A stretch of DNA of 35,126 nt, taken from positions 1 through 35,126 of the forward strand of contig NZ_JAAVUQ010000059.1 in the NCBI RefSeq assembly GCF_018449515.1. Reading direction: 5' to 3'. Under the pieces are notes generated by a model. It did no database searches and was not told the origin of the DNA. It was given only the letters and a program-made list of their open reading frames with translations. Positions within the stretch are counted from its first letter, which is position 1. Each line of letters begins with the position of its first letter. The position numbers and the translations under genes are program-made. Positions 7,794 to 15,557 of the stretch are shown piece by piece. The stretch comes from Caballeronia sp. dw_19 (GTDB lineage: Bacteria > Pseudomonadota > Gammaproteobacteria > Burkholderiales > Burkholderiaceae).

Positions 7794-8009
7794 AAAGGGT
7801 CGCGCCCACTGCCCCCTGCATGAGTGGCTGTTTCCTGTGGCACGTAAAGCGGTGATCTGCGGCAGGCGGCAACCCGGAGCGCCCATCGATCGCTACAAAA
7901 AGCTGACGTACGACACACGTGGTCAAATTGGCGTTGCTCCAATGCAGCTATTCCGTGTTCGCATTTCAAGTACCTGCAGCATGGATTGCCCGCACGGGCT
8001 GTTAGCGTC

Positions 8010-8027
8010 CCAGGCTCACGCGCCTGG
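8010..8027. terminator. Hairpin downstream of the DoxX gene
   Basis: CCAGGC (8010-8015) and GCCTGG (8022-8027) flank a six-base loop, beginning 13 bases beyond the stop of the leftward DoxX gene. It is GC-rich and correctly placed for a terminator but lacks a U-run on that strand. Confidence 0.35.
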
Positions 8028-8040
8028 TGACGAGCAAGCC

Positions 8041-8385
8041 TCAACCGCGGAGCGCCACCGTAGCCACAACAAGAGCCGAGAAGATCAGCGCCGGGGCGAG
8101 ATGCTGAAACGGTTCCCGATTTCGTAGCAATGTGAAGAGCGCGCCAACCATGATCGCGCCGGCCAACGTCAGGCCTAAAACTCTGGTTTGTTGTCCAAAA
8201 AGAAGTGCTGCACTGAGCAACTCGAAAGCGCCACAGAGCAACCGAAACCATGCCGGGTAACCCCAGCGTGCGAAGTCGCGCTTCACCGCGCCGCGTCCGG
8301 CGAGATTGACCACCCCGGCAACCGCGAACAGAACCGCTACGATCATCGCGAGAATCGATTCGAAAGATCCAGTGTTTAACGCCAT
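8041..8385 (-). CDS. DoxX-family small membrane protein
   Basis: A four-helix membrane protein of about 114 residues in the DoxX/SURF4-like superfamily. Hydrophobic segments are visible at SILAMIVAVLFAVAGVVNLAG, WFRLLCGAFELLSAALLFG, LGLTLAGAIMVGALFTLL and LAPALIFSALVVATVALRG. Two starts compete. The ATG at 8391 overlaps the upstream stop (ATGA), whereas the ATG at 8385 has GGAG at better spacing; the second is given. The gene is translationally coupled to the NAD-dependent epimerase-type gene and shares its TetR-controlled promoter region. DoxX relatives occur with redox and electrophile-stress enzymes; the molecular function is not established. Confidence 0.85.
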   Translation of the reverse strand: MALNTGSFESILAMIVAVLFAVAGVVNLAGRGAVKRDFARWGYPAWFRLLCGAFELLSAALLFGQQTRVLGLTLAGAIMVGALFTLLRNREPFQHLAPALIFSALVVATVALRG

Positions 8386-8387
8386 CG

Positions 8388-9311
8388 TCATGCTCCGTTG
8401 CCTGGCTGATAGTGCTTCTGCACAGAGAGGTCCGCAATCAGGCCGGGGCCGTGGGGTTCCCACGCAAGAACTCGCCGGGCATGCTGGCCGCTTACCGTCT
8501 GGTCGAGCGCCAGTGCGTCAGCGAACGGTCCAAGCGATTTGCGAGCATCGTCGAGCGGCCAGGGTTCGACGCGATCAGCGTCGGCCGAGGCCCGAATCGC
8601 TTCACCCATCTCGGCAACGGCAACGGCATCTTCCGAGACCACGTTGAAGATCTGTCCCGCGACTCGACCGTCCCCACTTGCCGCCCGCTCCACCGCGCTC
8701 AGGTAGGCCGTGGCGAGATCATCGACGTGGACGGCCGGCCAGTGGTTGCGACCATCGCCGACGATCCTCACACTGCCGATCTGACGGACCATACCGGCAA
8801 GCATGCCGAAGACGCCGCCGCCGTAGCCGTGCACCATCGCCGGCCTGAGGATCACCGCGGCGATCGAGCGGCGTGCTGCCAGCGCCAGCACCTGCTGCTC
8901 CACCGCGGGCCGCCAGGCGACAAGTGGTGTCGGGTTCAACGCCGATGCTTCAGTCGCGGCCTCTCCCTCCGTATTGCCGTAGACCCAGGTGCCCGACGTG
9001 TAGACAAACGCCGCGCCCGGATGCAAATGTGAAAGCATTGCTACAACTGCGGCCTCATCAGCAGCGGCAGCGGAAGCATCGTTGGTCGACGCCATGTGCA
9101 CCACGCCATCAGCGGCACCGGCAGCCGCCGCGAAAGACTGTGGCTCACGCAAGTCGCCGCCATGCAGTTTCACGCCGAGACGTGCCAGCGCGCTGGCGGC
9201 CGGCGAATTCTCCTCGCGCACCAGCGCCGTCACCTGATGGCCGAGGCTGATTGCCTTGCGCACGACCGCTTGCCCGATGTAGCCCGTACCACCTGTAATA
9301 AATAGTTCCAT
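8388..9311 (-). CDS. NAD(P)-dependent epimerase/dehydratase (atypical SDR)
   Basis: A 307-residue extended/atypical short-chain dehydrogenase. The nucleotide-binding glycine motif is at the N-terminus (ITGGTGYIGQAV, residues 5-16), followed by GGDLREPQSF and VHMAS at the expected strand ends. The region TSGTWVYGNTEG carries Thr/Ser and Tyr in a non-classical setting, and the Lys of the YxxxK motif is not evident, as in several atypical SDRs. GAGGAG lies seven bases upstream of the start. The next gene, DoxX, overlaps its stop. A divergent TetR gene and two palindromic operators lie upstream. The substrate is unknown. Confidence 0.87.
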   Translation of the reverse strand: MELFITGGTGYIGQAVVRKAISLGHQVTALVREENSPAASALARLGVKLHGGDLREPQSFAAAAGAADGVVHMASTNDASAAAADEAAVVAMLSHLHPGAAFVYTSGTWVYGNTEGEAATEASALNPTPLVAWRPAVEQQVLALAARRSIAAVILRPAMVHGYGGGVFGMLAGMVRQIGSVRIVGDGRNHWPAVHVDDLATAYLSAVERAASGDGRVAGQIFNVVSEDAVAVAEMGEAIRASADADRVEPWPLDDARKSLGPFADALALDQTVSGQHARRVLAWEPHGPGLIADLSVQKHYQPGNGA

Positions 9312-9355
9312 AGCGTTCTCCTCGATGATTGCCTGCGAAGTTGATAAGTCACACG

Positions 9356-9377
9356 AACGAGACTCATCGGTCTCGTT
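9356..9377. promoter_or_regulatory. TetR operator 1 (perfect inverted repeat)
   Basis: AACGAGAC and GTCTCGTT form a perfect 8-bp-arm repeat around a six-base centre. The core 9357-9376 has the same 20-bp layout as operator 2. It lies 45 bases upstream of the leftward epimerase/DoxX operon, so it probably blocks that promoter. Confidence 0.72.
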
Positions 9378-9390
9378 TCGACAAATCTAA

Positions 9391-9410
9391 ACGAGACTAC
9401 CCAGTCTTGT
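9391..9410. promoter_or_regulatory. TetR operator 2 (near-perfect copy)
   Basis: ACGAGACT (9391-9398) and AGTCTTGT (9403-9410) around ACCC repeat the layout of operator 1 with one mismatched arm position. Its centre is 34 bp from that of operator 1, a little over three helical turns. Its right arm overlaps the predicted -35 box of the tetR promoter, consistent with autorepression. Confidence 0.65.
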
Positions 9411-9442
9411 CAACTACTCGATGATCTGTTATTTATCTGGCA
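9407..9442 (+). promoter_or_regulatory. Predicted sigma-70 promoter of the TetR gene
   Basis: TTGTCA (9407-9412) and TATTTA (9430-9435) are separated by exactly 17 bp. The expected transcription start, six to seven bases after the -10 box, falls on the A of the ATG at 9442. No Shine-Dalgarno precedes that ATG, so a leaderless mRNA is predicted. Confidence 0.55.
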
Positions 9443-10047
9443 TGAACACGACCTCTCTCCCCGACCTGAGCCCGCTGCAACGCCGTAAGCGGTCCGCCAT
9501 CCTCGACGGCGCGAAAACCGTTTTTTTAAGCCAGGGTTTCGGCCTTGCAACGATGGACGATGTCGCCGCGGCCGCGGGCGTCGGCAAACAGACGGTCTAC
9601 CGTCACTTCAAGTCGAAGGAGGCGCTCTTCGTTGATCTGGTGAGCTCGATGTGCGCTCAGGTGGGTGGATTTCTTGCCGGCGCTCAGGACGAGCAATCCG
9701 ATGGCGCACCCGAAGTCGAGTTACGCGAGTTGGGATCGGTGCTGGCACGAAGCCTTATTACGCTGGACAATCTCCGGCTTTACCGCGCCATCGTTGCTGA
9801 GGCCGAGCGTCTTCCGGAACTCGGCCAGGTGTTTTACGAAAATGGTGCAAAGGTCGTGCGTGCCTTCGCCGCAAAAATCTTGCGAAAGCGATTTGACGTA
9901 TCGACTGCTGCATTGCGGGCAGCGACATTCGTTCAGCTGGTGCTAGGCGACGCGTATCTGGAACTGTCAATTGGCTACACGGTGCCCGATGTTGAAGCGC
10001 GCTTCGCGCTGCAGATTGACGAGGCGGTGGCGGCTGCACTTCGCTAA
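9442..10047 (+). CDS. TetR/AcrR-family transcriptional repressor
   Basis: A 201-residue TetR regulator from the preferred start. The DNA-binding domain covers about residues 16-63: RSAILDGAKTVFLSQGF, then TMDDVAAAAGVGKQTVYRHF and KSKEALF. The helical C-terminal half, with SIGYTVPDVEARFALQIDEAV near the end, resembles the AefR-like type that often responds to lipophilic compounds. An in-frame ATG at 9421 lies inside the predicted promoter and has no ribosome-binding site, so 9442 is used. The gene is divergent from the epimerase/DoxX operon, and two matching operators lie between them. Repression of that operon and of itself is the simplest reading; the ligand is unknown. Confidence 0.92.
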   Translation: MNTTSLPDLSPLQRRKRSAILDGAKTVFLSQGFGLATMDDVAAAAGVGKQTVYRHFKSKEALFVDLVSSMCAQVGGFLAGAQDEQSDGAPEVELRELGSVLARSLITLDNLRLYRAIVAEAERLPELGQVFYENGAKVVRAFAAKILRKRFDVSTAALRAATFVQLVLGDAYLELSIGYTVPDVEARFALQIDEAVAAALR

Positions 10048-10403
10048 GGAATCCTGCATAAGATATCGAGCCGCTGCACGCGGAGCGCAGCAGCGGGTAG
10101 TGCAGGGAAACAGAATTAGCTAGACTGGGTGCCATTGCAAATCAAAGACTTGCCAACGAATTCGGTCACGCGCCAGATGACGCGGAACCGAATAGATTGG
10201 ACTTGTCGGATTGTGACGCAAGGTTGTTGGACTGGCCGGAGGGTAGGATTGGCCCGTCGTACGCCGGTTGTGAAAGGCTGCGTGCCGCCAATTTGAGACG
10301 TTCGACGCCGCGACGAATTCGTGGACACTGCACAAATCCGTAGGCGCCATATATTAATTGACTGGCCGCGCACAAGATTACGGTTTCCTTCACCAGGTTT
10401 CTC
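10048..10403. other. 356-bp intergenic stretch
   Basis: The stretch lies between the TetR and methyltransferase genes. Just after the TetR stop, CCGCTGC (10071-10077) and GCAGCGG (10090-10096) can form a hairpin without a T-run. The rest has short open frames with no recognisable product. An AT-rich patch at about 10350-10390 (ATATATTAATTGACT) is the likeliest promoter for the methyltransferase. Confidence 0.4.
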
Positions 10404-11168
10404 ATGAGCCCATCCGCAGAAAGTTTCTACGATGACATGGCGTCCTCTTATCACATGATTTTCGATGATTGGGAACGGGCAATCGAGCGTCAGCGAGCGA
10501 TCCTGACGCGACTTATGCCCACGCCAGCAGTCCTTGGGACCGTTCTTGATTGCGCGTGCGGGATTGGCACTCAGGCGTTAGGCCTTGCGCGCGCGGGCTA
10601 CGATGTGGAAGGTACGGACATATCGAAGGCGGCAGTCGACCGAGCCTCGCGTGAGGCGTCCCAGCGAAAGCTTGATGTGAAGTTCCGGGTCGATGACATG
10701 AGGCTGCTTGCGACGTGTGAATCGCAACGGTATGGCGCGGTTGTCGCTTTCGATAACGCCATTCCGCACCTGGATAGCGACGAGGATGTGGCCAAGGCGC
10801 TCACCGCAATGCGAAGGAGTCTACGAACGGGCGGAAAGACGTTTATTAGCTTAAGGGACTATGGCGAGTTGCTGATTCAACGCCCAAGCATGATAGGGCC
10901 AGCCATGTTCGTGGACAACGGCCTTCGCCGCATCGTGCATCAGGTATGGGACTGGCACGATGAGCGTCGTTACTCAGTTCACTTGTACATCACTTGCCAG
11001 ACAAGTGACCACGGCTGGCACTCGAGTCATTTCGTCGGCCACTATCGGGCTATCACGCCTGACGAAGTGGCGTCTCTCGCCTCGCAGGTAGGATTCGATG
11101 ACGTACGGGTTCTTTCGCCTGCTATCAGTGGTTACTACCAACCGATCGTCACGGCCACGACTGCGTAG
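10404..11168 (+). CDS. Class I SAM-dependent methyltransferase
   Basis: A 254-residue Rossmann-fold methyltransferase. The SAM-binding motif I is VLDCACGIGTQALGLA (residues 48-63), followed by the acidic end of strand 2 at GTDIS (Asp72), FRVDDMRLL, and the strand-4 segment GAVVAFDNAIPHL. The layout resembles glycine/sarcosine N-methyltransferase-like enzymes (N-terminal FYDDMASSYHMIFDDW), but the substrate cannot be read from sequence. AGG lies seven bases before the start. The neighbours are a TetR gene upstream and, after 329 bases, a GntR/ABC operon, so it appears to be a single-gene unit. Confidence 0.87.
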   Translation: MSPSAESFYDDMASSYHMIFDDWERAIERQRAILTRLMPTPAVLGTVLDCACGIGTQALGLARAGYDVEGTDISKAAVDRASREASQRKLDVKFRVDDMRLLATCESQRYGAVVAFDNAIPHLDSDEDVAKALTAMRRSLRTGGKTFISLRDYGELLIQRPSMIGPAMFVDNGLRRIVHQVWDWHDERRYSVHLYITCQTSDHGWHSSHFVGHYRAITPDEVASLASQVGFDDVRVLSPAISGYYQPIVTATTA

Positions 11169-11497
11169 TCCACCTGGAGCGTCCGCAATGCTTCACGGGA
11201 CGCGGGACGCGGACCGCTATCCGGTAATTCCCGGCCAAGCGGACCTTCGACGCCGCGATGAAGATCGTGAACAATCTCCGACCGGTTTTAGCTTCTGAAA
11301 AGAACCTGGCTTATCTGATGCGCGTGCGATTCGATGCTATGCGCAGGATGATCAAGCATCCTTCTGATCGGTCGGAAACATTGATCGTGGGCGCCAGCAG
11401 ACACGACCGCCTCCTCGCCCGCTGTGAGCAGACCAAAAACGACATCCCTGACAAAGATGAATGCCCGTTGACGCCTTGGCGTACCATGTGTCACATT
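11169..11497. other. 329-bp stretch upstream of the GntR regulator
   Basis: The frame of the GntR gene stays open back to an ATG at 11258, but the encoded 80 residues match nothing in the family and lack a ribosome-binding site, so they are treated as untranslated. TTGACG at 11468-11473 is a possible -35 element. The palindrome at 11488-11510 is the one clear regulatory element. Confidence 0.4.
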
Positions 11498-11510
11498 ATG
11501 AATATGACAC
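11488..11510. promoter_or_regulatory. YtrA-type operator overlapping the gntR start codon
   Basis: GTGTCACATT (11488-11497) and AATATGACAC (11501-11510) form a 10-bp-arm inverted repeat with one mismatch around ATG. The outer GTGT/ACAC ends are typical of GntR/YtrA-family sites. It spans both candidate start codons (11498 and 11504), so a bound repressor would block its own operon. Confidence 0.6.
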
Positions 11511-11908
11511 TATTCGATTACAAACCGCAATCGGGTCAGTCGATATTCGACGCCGTGGTCTTTGCCGCCAAGCGCGCCTTCATCAGCGGCGAGTACCTGC
11601 CTGGGCAGGAGTTTCCGTCGGTCAGGGCGCTGGCCGCGGATCTGAAAATTCACCCAAACACGGCCCACAAGATCATCCAGCACCTGATCCACGAAGGTTG
11701 GCTGGAGGCGCGGCCGGGGATTGGGACGATCGTTTGTGAGCCGCCCCAGGCGCGTCCGGGCGAAAAGGCGCAGTTGCTGGGGCACGAAGTCGAGGCACTG
11801 GTGGTTGGCGCGCGTCGCGTCGGCCTGACGCAGGCGGAATTGCTCGACGCCATCATTGAGCGTTGGAACCGGATCGATATAGCGAGGGGAATACAAAATG
11901 ATCATTGA
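11498..11908 (+). CDS. GntR-family regulator, YtrA subfamily
   Basis: About 136 residues, the short form typical of YtrA regulators: a winged helix-turn-helix (about residues 12-80, with SIFDAVVFAAKRAFISGEYL, GQEFPSVRALAADLKIHPNT and GWLEARPGIGTIV) plus a small C-terminal dimerisation helix pair. YtrA-type genes normally lead operons encoding ABC transporters, as here: the stop overlaps the ATPase gene by 11 bases. Starts at 11498 and 11504 are equally possible; neither has a Shine-Dalgarno sequence, and both lie in the palindrome. The likely role is repression of its own operon until an envelope-active compound appears, by analogy with Bacillus subtilis YtrA. Confidence 0.87.
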   Translation: MNMTLFDYKPQSGQSIFDAVVFAAKRAFISGEYLPGQEFPSVRALAADLKIHPNTAHKIIQHLIHEGWLEARPGIGTIVCEPPQARPGEKAQLLGHEVEALVVGARRVGLTQAELLDAIIERWNRIDIARGIQNDH

Positions 11909-12794
11909 GGCCCGGAATATCGAGAAGCGCTTCGGCCGGGACGAGGCGCTCAGCGGTCTGAGTTTTTCGGTCGCGGAGGGGAGCGTCTATGCGTTGATTG
12001 GAGCCAATGGCGCCGGCAAAACGACCACGATTAAGATGATGATGAACATCTTGACGCCGACGCGGGGTGATCTCACCTTGATGGGGACGCCATCACGTGA
12101 ACTCACAAGCTGCCACCTTAGCCAGATCGGCTACGTCTCGGAGAGCCAGGTGCTTCCAGGGCAAATGACCGTGGGTGCTTATCTTAATTACCTGAGACCG
12201 TTCTATTCGAACTGGGACGAAGCGCTCGAAAAGGCCATGTTGAGGCGGTTCAAGCTGCCGATGGAGCGTAAAATCCGCGCCCTTTCACATGGTATGCGTA
12301 TCAAGGTCGCGCTTGTTGCCGCCCTGGCCTTCAAACCAAAGTTGCTAGTGCTCGATGAGCCGTTCAACGGCCTGGACTCGCTGGTGCGCGACGACCTGAT
12401 CGAAAGCGTGCTGAGCCATGCCGAAGGCCTCACGATCTTCATCTCATCGCACGACCTGAACGAAATCGAGGGTTTCGTTAGCGACGTCGGTTTTCTCAAC
12501 CAGGGCCGCCTGTTGTTCGAAAATTCGATCGAGGTCTTGAACGCGCGCGTCCGCTCGATTCGCGTCACGTTGCAATCAACGGTCCGTCCTCCCGGTACCT
12601 GGCCCGGAGCGTGGATCGATCCCGGCACCTCGGGCAATGTCCTGAGTTTTGTGCATACGGCGTTCACTGAAGACCGGCTGGCATCTGAAATCGCCGCCGC
12701 ATTCGGTGACGTCAAATTCGTTCAGGCCGAGCCAATGGACTTAAGGTCGATATTCACCGCGTTTGCGCGGGCCGAACAAATGAAGGGGGGGTGA
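11898..12794 (+). CDS. ABC transporter ATP-binding protein (YtrB-like)
   Basis: A 298-residue ATPase. Walker A is GANGAGKT (residues 35-42), the Q-loop Gln is near 76, the signature is LSHGM (129-133) rather than LSGGQ, Walker B with its catalytic Glu is LLVLDEP (149-155), and the switch His is 185 (ISSHDL). All catalytic elements are present; the SHGM variant is common in this subgroup. About 90 C-terminal residues form an accessory region. The gene overlaps the GntR gene and ends one base before the membrane-protein gene, so the three are co-translated. Substrate and direction are unknown; export or envelope-stress function is inferred from the YtrA-type regulator. Confidence 0.93.
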   Translation: MIIEARNIEKRFGRDEALSGLSFSVAEGSVYALIGANGAGKTTTIKMMMNILTPTRGDLTLMGTPSRELTSCHLSQIGYVSESQVLPGQMTVGAYLNYLRPFYSNWDEALEKAMLRRFKLPMERKIRALSHGMRIKVALVAALAFKPKLLVLDEPFNGLDSLVRDDLIESVLSHAEGLTIFISSHDLNEIEGFVSDVGFLNQGRLLFENSIEVLNARVRSIRVTLQSTVRPPGTWPGAWIDPGTSGNVLSFVHTAFTEDRLASEIAAAFGDVKFVQAEPMDLRSIFTAFARAEQMKGG

Positions 12795-12795
12795 T

Positions 12796-14316
12796 ATGTG
12801 GCTGCATATTTTGAAAAAAGATCTGAAACTGCATTGGCCGTACGTAGCAGTAGTAATGGCTCTGAAAGTCGCGGCGACCTGGACGATCCTGCAACTGGGG
12901 ATGTTCTCCTGGCAACCGCAATTGGGGGTGTTGCACGCGTTCATCGATCTGGCGTTCGCTGGAGCGGCGGGCTTAGCAATCATTGTGGTCGTACATAGTG
13001 ACCCCGTTGTATCGAACAATGACGACTGGCTGATCCGGCCGATCCGTCGAAGCGACCTCGCGCTAGATAAACTTGGTTTCGCCGCGCTCGTGACCCTAAT
13101 GCCGACCTTCGTTTTCGACCTTGGCGTCGGCCTGATGCATGGGCTAGATGTGCTGCCGGCGATGGGCGCGGCGACCTATACAGCTCTCGTCACATTCATC
13201 GGCGTCGGTCTGCCCGCATTAGCCGTCGGCACGATCACGGCTAGCTGGCATCAGGCCGCAGGCATCGTTTTCGCCATCGTTCTAACATGGACTGTCGGCA
13301 TCTTAACGATCAATTACCAGACGGCTGACCTCGACAACTGGCCTTTCCAACTGGCGCTCAAGGCTATCCTTGTCTTTGCGGCCGCACTCGTTCTCGGCCT
13401 ACAATACGGCCGCCGAAACACGGCAACTTCGCGTGGGGTCTTCGCCGTGGCGGCGATTTGTGCGCTCGCGGTGACGTTCACGCCGAGAACAACCGGCTAT
13501 CAGATTCAACGCGTCATTGATGATGGCAAAGTGGCGGCGGCCGGCCCGATCCGCCTGTCGTTCGATGACCAGTCCAAGGCGAAAGTGATCGGCAAGGCCC
13601 TGCAGTACATGGTCCCCGTGATCTACGTTCCGCTTAAGGTGGTGGTCGACCCGGACCGTATAGTCACTATCAATTACGTCGACCTAAGTATCGTGAGCGG
13701 CGACGGCAAGCCGTTATATCGCGGCGCCGTATCGCTCGTGCCGCGCTACCTGCGCAACCAGGTCAGCAACGTCCTGGGTGATACCTTCGACAGCGCAAGC
13801 AATGGCCACAAGTCGAACTATCAAGCGGTCAATCTGCCGCCGGACGTATACGCGAAATTCAAGGATACGCCGGGGCGGTTGTCTCTGACCTATCAACTGA
13901 GCTCCTACGCCCCAGCAGGGGTTATTAAAGCCCCGCTGCCTTTGGGCGCCCGGCAGAAGGTTGCCGGTTTCGGCGTATGCGAAACGCGGCTCAATCCCAG
14001 CGATGACCGGTTCGTCGAACTCTATTGTTTCCCGGCCACGGATAGTTCAAATTGCATTTCAGCAACGGTGCTCGATCTCGCCGGTGCTTCGATCGGCGCG
14101 CCGCAAACACGATGTTCGACAACATTTAAGCAGTGGGGCCTCAATACGAAGGCTCTGACTGACCCCGGCCAGTTGGTGGTGACACTCCCTGCGGCGAACG
14201 GTGCCGGTACCCGGCCGCTTACCCTTACGAGCTATAAGGTAGCTAGTCACTTCACGCAGACAGTTATCCTTCCCCAGGTGAGGCTTATGGATTTGACGGC
14301 AGCCGCCAGGTCGTGA
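12796..14316 (+). CDS. ABC membrane protein with large C-terminal extracytoplasmic domain
   Basis: A 506-residue partner of the ATPase. Residues 1-230 contain about seven hydrophobic segments (near 16-36, 45-66, 93-115, 126-148, 154-172, 185-203 and 214-229). The remaining 275 residues are soluble, with no closing membrane helix, and include a cluster of four cysteines (VCETRL, ELYCFP, NCISA and RCSTTF) that could form disulfides in the periplasm. The permease half resembles ABC-2-type proteins found beside YtrB-like ATPases; the C-terminal domain was not recognised. The gene starts one base after the ATPase stop. A terminator-like hairpin follows at 14336. Confidence 0.8.
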   Translation: MWLHILKKDLKLHWPYVAVVMALKVAATWTILQLGMFSWQPQLGVLHAFIDLAFAGAAGLAIIVVVHSDPVVSNNDDWLIRPIRRSDLALDKLGFAALVTLMPTFVFDLGVGLMHGLDVLPAMGAATYTALVTFIGVGLPALAVGTITASWHQAAGIVFAIVLTWTVGILTINYQTADLDNWPFQLALKAILVFAAALVLGLQYGRRNTATSRGVFAVAAICALAVTFTPRTTGYQIQRVIDDGKVAAAGPIRLSFDDQSKAKVIGKALQYMVPVIYVPLKVVVDPDRIVTINYVDLSIVSGDGKPLYRGAVSLVPRYLRNQVSNVLGDTFDSASNGHKSNYQAVNLPPDVYAKFKDTPGRLSLTYQLSSYAPAGVIKAPLPLGARQKVAGFGVCETRLNPSDDRFVELYCFPATDSSNCISATVLDLAGASIGAPQTRCSTTFKQWGLNTKALTDPGQLVVTLPAANGAGTRPLTLTSYKVASHFTQTVILPQVRLMDLTAAARS

Positions 14317-14335
14317 TGACAAATGCGCGGATCAT

Positions 14336-14359
14336 ACCGCTGGAAAAACGAGCGGTTTT
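14336..14359 (+). terminator. Intrinsic terminator of the GntR/ABC operon
   Basis: ACCGCT (14336-14341) and AGCGGT (14351-14356) enclose a nine-base A-rich loop, and TTTT runs through 14359. It lies 20 bases after the permease stop. The stem is short, so efficiency may be moderate. Confidence 0.5.
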
Positions 14360-14468
14360 CTCGTGGTAGGACAAGAGCCTGTCAGCTTCGAGGGATCGCC
14401 AGAAAGCCTTTGCGACACACAGCATCAGGTAGCATTCTCTGCCGCAAGTTTTCTAGCGGGGTAGTCCG

Positions 14469-14663
14469 ATGATTTTGGTCGGTTATGCAAGGGTGTCGAA
14501 ATCGGACCGGTCACAAAGCGTGGTACCGCAGAGAGACGCGTTGCGAGTGGCGGCTATGGAGGAAGCCGAAGGGCTGATGTACGCCGGGCCCCACCAACAA
14601 GTATCAGGCGCAAGCCGCCATGAAAGGACGCTCGACGGCACTGACTACGTCGTCGACAATTGA
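14469..14663 (+). pseudogene. N-terminal remnant of a serine recombinase (resolvase)
   Basis: The 64-codon frame begins ILVGYARVSKSDRSQSV, then PQRDALR, which is the start of Tn3-type resolvases and invertases: Tyr-Ala-Arg-Val-Ser carries the active-site Arg and nucleophilic Ser. The next expected block (acidic residues, then SGA..RPGLD) is only faintly visible as VSGASRHERTLDG. The frame then stops, about 120 residues short. The core catalytic domain and DNA-binding domain are gone, so it is inactive. It marks a former mobile element between the ABC operon and the small exported protein. Confidence 0.62.
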
Positions 14664-14691
14664 TCGCCATTTCGCCAGCGATATCGTACCC

Positions 14692-15078
14692 ATGTTAATA
14701 AGAGCCTTCACCACGTTTCTCTGCATCGCTTTGTTCGCGGGCGGCACAGCAGCTTCGGAGCAGTCGCAGAGGCCACCGGGACCGGCAATGATGGTTCATT
14801 TCGATTACTACCCTAGGGACCGGCCGCAAATTCGCGTTCTGGAACATCGGCTAGAAAGCGCGATAAAGCGTGCGGGTGCTGGCGAACTTGGTGAGACGGA
14901 GTTTCATGTTGACGGCAATGATGGCTATTTGTATATGTACGGCCCCGATCCCGATCGACTCTATGAGGTGACGGGGCCAGTCCTGAAGTCATCCAAATTG
15001 ATGACCGACGCCGAAGTCACGAAGCACTATGGTTCCCGCACGGAAAGGTTCGTGATACACCTAGACGGCGTGCGATAA
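14692..15078 (+). CDS. Small exported protein of unknown function
   Basis: A 128-residue protein. The first ~22 residues form a signal peptide (MLIRAFTTFLCIALFAGG, cleavage near TAA-SEQ). The mature part reads as one compact alpha/beta domain: VHFDYYPRDRP, a helix LEHRLESAIKRAG, ETEFHVDGNDGYLYMYGPD, a second helix and a final RFVIHLDGV strand, consistent with a ferredoxin-like fold. Earlier in-frame starts (14620) precede the signal peptide without support, so 14692 is chosen; no strong ribosome-binding site is visible. It stands alone beside a recombinase fossil, so it may have arrived with that element. The family was not recognised. Confidence 0.6.
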   Translation: MLIRAFTTFLCIALFAGGTAASEQSQRPPGPAMMVHFDYYPRDRPQIRVLEHRLESAIKRAGAGELGETEFHVDGNDGYLYMYGPDPDRLYEVTGPVLKSSKLMTDAEVTKHYGSRTERFVIHLDGVR

Positions 15079-15557
15079 CGACGCAATTTCCGAACTTGCG
15101 CACATCGTTCAGCGGGAGTTCCAATTCGAATTTCGTATTGACGCTTCGCGCACCAATCGGTCGCGACCGTCCGCTACCGAGAACGTTGAAAGGCCGCTCC
15201 GGGTCGTCAAGCGCCTCTCATTATCTCGAACCACCGCTTTCTGCGTGGTCCTCGCCTGGTCGGCAGTCAGCCGACTGAGGCCTTCTACGCCCGCGCCTCG
15301 GCCAGCCGCACGCAGAAACTTCTGCGACGACGACCAATTCCGGGAAATCCAATCAATTCCGTACTTTCGTGTCTAGATAACTGCGTGCCAGTCTAAGTAA
15401 TTCCGTTTACCGGCCGTCGCGCGCCGGTTTCCGCACGATCCAGGCGCGTTTCTAAAATTGTGAGTGTCGCAATGAGGACGCGCGACATCTCTAAATGAAA
15501 GTGTTGGCGCCAGGCACTGCAGCGCGGTGCAGCCGCACGTGCTGCCGGAGAAGTGGG
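15079..15557. other. 479-bp gene-free stretch with short AATTCCG repeats
   Basis: No coding frame is convincing. AATTCCG occurs three times in 70 bases (15336, 15355 and 15399), in a context like the decayed end of an insertion sequence, but no inverted repeat or transposase frame was found. With the recombinase fossil upstream, the stretch looks like remodelled mobile-element debris. Confidence 0.4.

Noticed and set aside
7790..8437. 215-codon minus-strand frame overlapping the DoxX gene
   Set aside because: The other frame gives an obvious four-helix DoxX protein coupled to the upstream gene.
15336..15405. CRISPR-like array from the AATTCCG repeats
   Set aside because: Seven-base repeats with unequal spacing (19 and 44 bases) and no cas genes do not make an array.
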